From NCBI GenBank assembly GCA_965219665.1, contig CBDCOD010000022.1, positions 49,327 through 113,326 on the forward strand: 64,000 nt of DNA, in the 5' to 3' direction. The stretch comes from CBDCOD01 sp965219665 (GTDB lineage: Bacteria; Pseudomonadota; Gammaproteobacteria; CAKMZV01). Positions within the stretch are counted from its first letter, which is position 1; the number at the start of each line of letters is the position of its first letter. The notes below the pieces were generated by a model. The model did not search any database and was not told where the DNA came from. It worked only from the letters and a program-made list of their open reading frames with translations. Below, in pieces: positions 62,317 through 64,000 of this stretch. The translations under genes and the position numbers were made by a program.

Positions 62317-63386
62317 AAATACTATTATTGCCTGGTGACGGAATTGGTATAGAAATTGTGCGTCAGGCAGAGAAATGTATTGCAGTTTTAGTGCAGGCAG
62401 GACTGGCTATTGAAACAGAAAAAGCATTAGTAGGAGGATCTGCTATTGATGCTGAAGGGACTCCCCTTCCTCAACAAACTTTAGCCTTAGGCAAGCAGGC
62501 AGATGCTATACTATTAGGTGCAGTAGGTGGCTATAAATGGGAGCCACTGCCGATGTCTCAGCGACCTGAAAAGGGCTTATTGGGGTTGCGTCAGCAGTTT
62601 GAATTATTTGCTAATTTGCGACCTGCTTTATTATTTTCACAGTTGATAGATAGCTCTACATTGCGTCCTGACGTGGTTAGTGGACTGGATATTTTGATTG
62701 TTCGCGAGCTTACTGGTGGTATTTATTTTGGTAAGCCACGTGGCGTAGAAATTGTAGATAATGTGCGCCGCGGCTTTAATACTTACGTATACGATGAGAC
62801 AGAAATTAGGCGTATTGCACAGGTTGCTTTTGAGTTGGCACGCTTGCGAAAAGGTAGAGTGTGCTCTGTGGACAAAGCGAATGTGTTAGAGGTTACGGAA
62901 TTGTGGCGCGAAGTGGTGAGTGAAGAAGCACAGAACTATAAAGATATCGAGTTAACCCACATGTACGTTGACAATGCTTCTATGCAATTAGTGCGTAATC
63001 CCAAGCAGTTTGACGTTATTCTAACGGGTAATATGTTTGGTGATATTTTGTCAGATACTGCTGCTATGCTGACGGGGTCAATTGGTATGCTACCATCTGC
63101 TGCGCTTAATACGGATCAATTTGGCTTATATGAGCCGGTGCATGGGTCAGCTCCAGATATTGCAGGTCAAGATAAAGCCAATCCATTGGCAACTATACTT
63201 TCTTTGGCGATGCTGCTGCGTTATTCTTGCGGATATACTGATTGGGCTGAAAAAATTGAGCGTGCAGTTGAGCAAGTTCTAGACAGCGGGCTACGTACGG
63301 GAGATATTGCACAAATTGGCTGTCAGAGTATAGGAACAGAGGCAATGGGTGATGCAGTAGCAGCAGCTTTGGAGCAATCTATCTAG
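62310..63386 (+). CDS. leuB: 3-isopropylmalate dehydrogenase
   Basis: The product is 358 residues with LLPGDGIGIEIV at the start, VRELTGGIYFGKPRG, and GNMFGDILSDTAAMLTGSIG. It belongs to leucine synthesis, but neither leuA nor leuCD is adjacent. It overlaps the tyrA stop by seven bases, in the place where aroA usually follows tyrA. Confidence 0.95.
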   Translation: MVKILLLPGDGIGIEIVRQAEKCIAVLVQAGLAIETEKALVGGSAIDAEGTPLPQQTLALGKQADAILLGAVGGYKWEPLPMSQRPEKGLLGLRQQFELFANLRPALLFSQLIDSSTLRPDVVSGLDILIVRELTGGIYFGKPRGVEIVDNVRRGFNTYVYDETEIRRIAQVAFELARLRKGRVCSVDKANVLEVTELWREVVSEEAQNYKDIELTHMYVDNASMQLVRNPKQFDVILTGNMFGDILSDTAAMLTGSIGMLPSAALNTDQFGLYEPVHGSAPDIAGQDKANPLATILSLAMLLRYSCGYTDWAEKIERAVEQVLDSGLRTGDIAQIGCQSIGTEAMGDAVAAALEQSI

Positions 63387-63413
63387 AGCGCATTTTAAGG
63401 CGCATGACTTGCG

Positions 63414-64000
63414 ATGCAAGAACGCATTACACTGACTATTAGCACTATTCGGAGTGCAAAACACTACTCAATCGGTAAATTATTCCGCTATGGTATCTTT
63501 ATTTCAATTTTTGTATTGGTTCTCACCTTAGTATGTTCTATTGGTTTGGCCGTTTGGTTTAAACAAGAAGCACAAACATTAGACACCCTGCGTATGGAAA
63601 CAGATATCTCGTATAAGCAATTATTGGAGCAGCAAGAATTATTGCATCAGGAGACACTTGCCGAGCAGTACGTGTTGTATCAAGTTTTGGAGGAAGAGCG
63701 TAGCAAGGTCAATTTTCTGGATTCAGCTTTAGAGCGCATAGAAGATTTAGTGGGTGCCGATAGCACAAAAAACGATGAGAATAATTTTGAATTGCGCATC
63801 CAGATTGCTGAGCAAAATTCACGAGAGCGCAAACAGATGCTTGCAGCTATCCCCAGTGGTTATCCGCTTAAGGAGAATAAGCGTATTACAAGTGGTTTTG
63901 GTTATCGTAACCATCCGATTAGAAAAAAGAGAGAGTTGCATGCAGGCATTGATTTTGCAGCGAAGGTTGGTACACCCGTATATGCTACAGCAGATGCTGT
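63414..64000 (+). CDS. M23 family peptidase, 3'-truncated
   Basis: The frame is open from ATG 63414 to the window end. One membrane segment (about 27-47, IFISIFVLVLTLVCSIGLAV) is followed by a coiled-coil-like Glu/Leu/Gln-rich stretch (about 50-125). The start of an M23 (LytM-type) domain follows: TSGFGYRNHPIRKKRELHAG and then IDFAA, with the zinc ligands His and Asp. This is the layout of inner-membrane-anchored cell-wall endopeptidases or their activators. Confidence 0.9.
   Translation, partial: MQERITLTISTIRSAKHYSIGKLFRYGIFISIFVLVLTLVCSIGLAVWFKQEAQTLDTLRMETDISYKQLLEQQELLHQETLAEQYVLYQVLEEERSKVNFLDSALERIEDLVGADSTKNDENNFELRIQIAEQNSRERKQMLAAIPSGYPLKENKRITSGFGYRNHPIRKKRELHAGIDFAAKVGTPVYATADA

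Noticed and set aside
1..64000. rRNA genes, CRISPR arrays, insertion sequences, integrases or phage genes
   Set aside because: None seen on either strand: no regularly spaced repeats, no transposase or integrase motifs and no 16S/23S blocks.

Overview
The window reads as one continuous chromosomal segment of a moderately AT-rich gammaproteobacterium. The evidence is an RNase E close to the E. coli protein in its catalytic half, the C-minus form of S14, an L10 leader, RpoB/RpoC of proteobacterial type and the gyrA-serC-pheA-hisC-tyrA order. I cannot name the genus. I see no rRNA, insertion sequence, CRISPR array or prophage.

Layout. (1) 1-3783: tail of a metallo-beta-lactamase-fold hydrolase, a structured leader, RNase E with a short C-terminal half, and a HAD hydrolase. 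(2) 3913-17493: S10, spc and alpha ribosomal operons (rpsJ to rplQ, with secY and rpoA) in canonical order, but without rpmJ and without rpsL-rpsG-fusA-tuf upstream. (3) 17587-29611: tRNA-Trp, secE, nusG, rplKAJL, rpoB, rpoC, placed downstream of the alpha operon. RpoC has lost all four cysteines of its second zinc site. (4) 29743-53791: a beta-1,3-glucan (laminarin-type) utilisation locus. (5) 54138-64000: gyrA, serC, serA-like, pheA, hisC, tyrA-type prephenate dehydrogenase, leuB and the start of an M23 peptidase.

The glucan locus is the most distinctive part. A minus-strand operon carries a GH81 endo-glucanase lipoprotein followed by zwf, eda, a ROK glucokinase, edd and an SMP-30 lactonase, that is, glucan cleavage wired directly to the Entner-Doudoroff pathway. 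A plus-strand operon carries a LacI regulator, a tandem-domain lipoprotein, a frame-disrupted barrel-like protein, two GH16 lipoproteins, a binding-protein ABC importer, a cytoplasmic GH1 beta-glucosidase and the ABC ATPase. Three LacI-type operators sit at the promoters. A domain of about 200 residues that I do not recognise occurs six times in three secreted proteins of the locus and is the best candidate here for something undescribed. Inferred flow: surface GH81/GH16 enzymes cut glucan, oligosaccharides cross the outer membrane and enter by the ABC importer, GH1 releases glucose, and glucokinase, Zwf, lactonase, Edd and Eda convert it to pyruvate and glyceraldehyde-3-phosphate.

Two genes in this locus (37884-39828 minus and 43036-44410 plus) are each split by a frame change that should be checked against reads.
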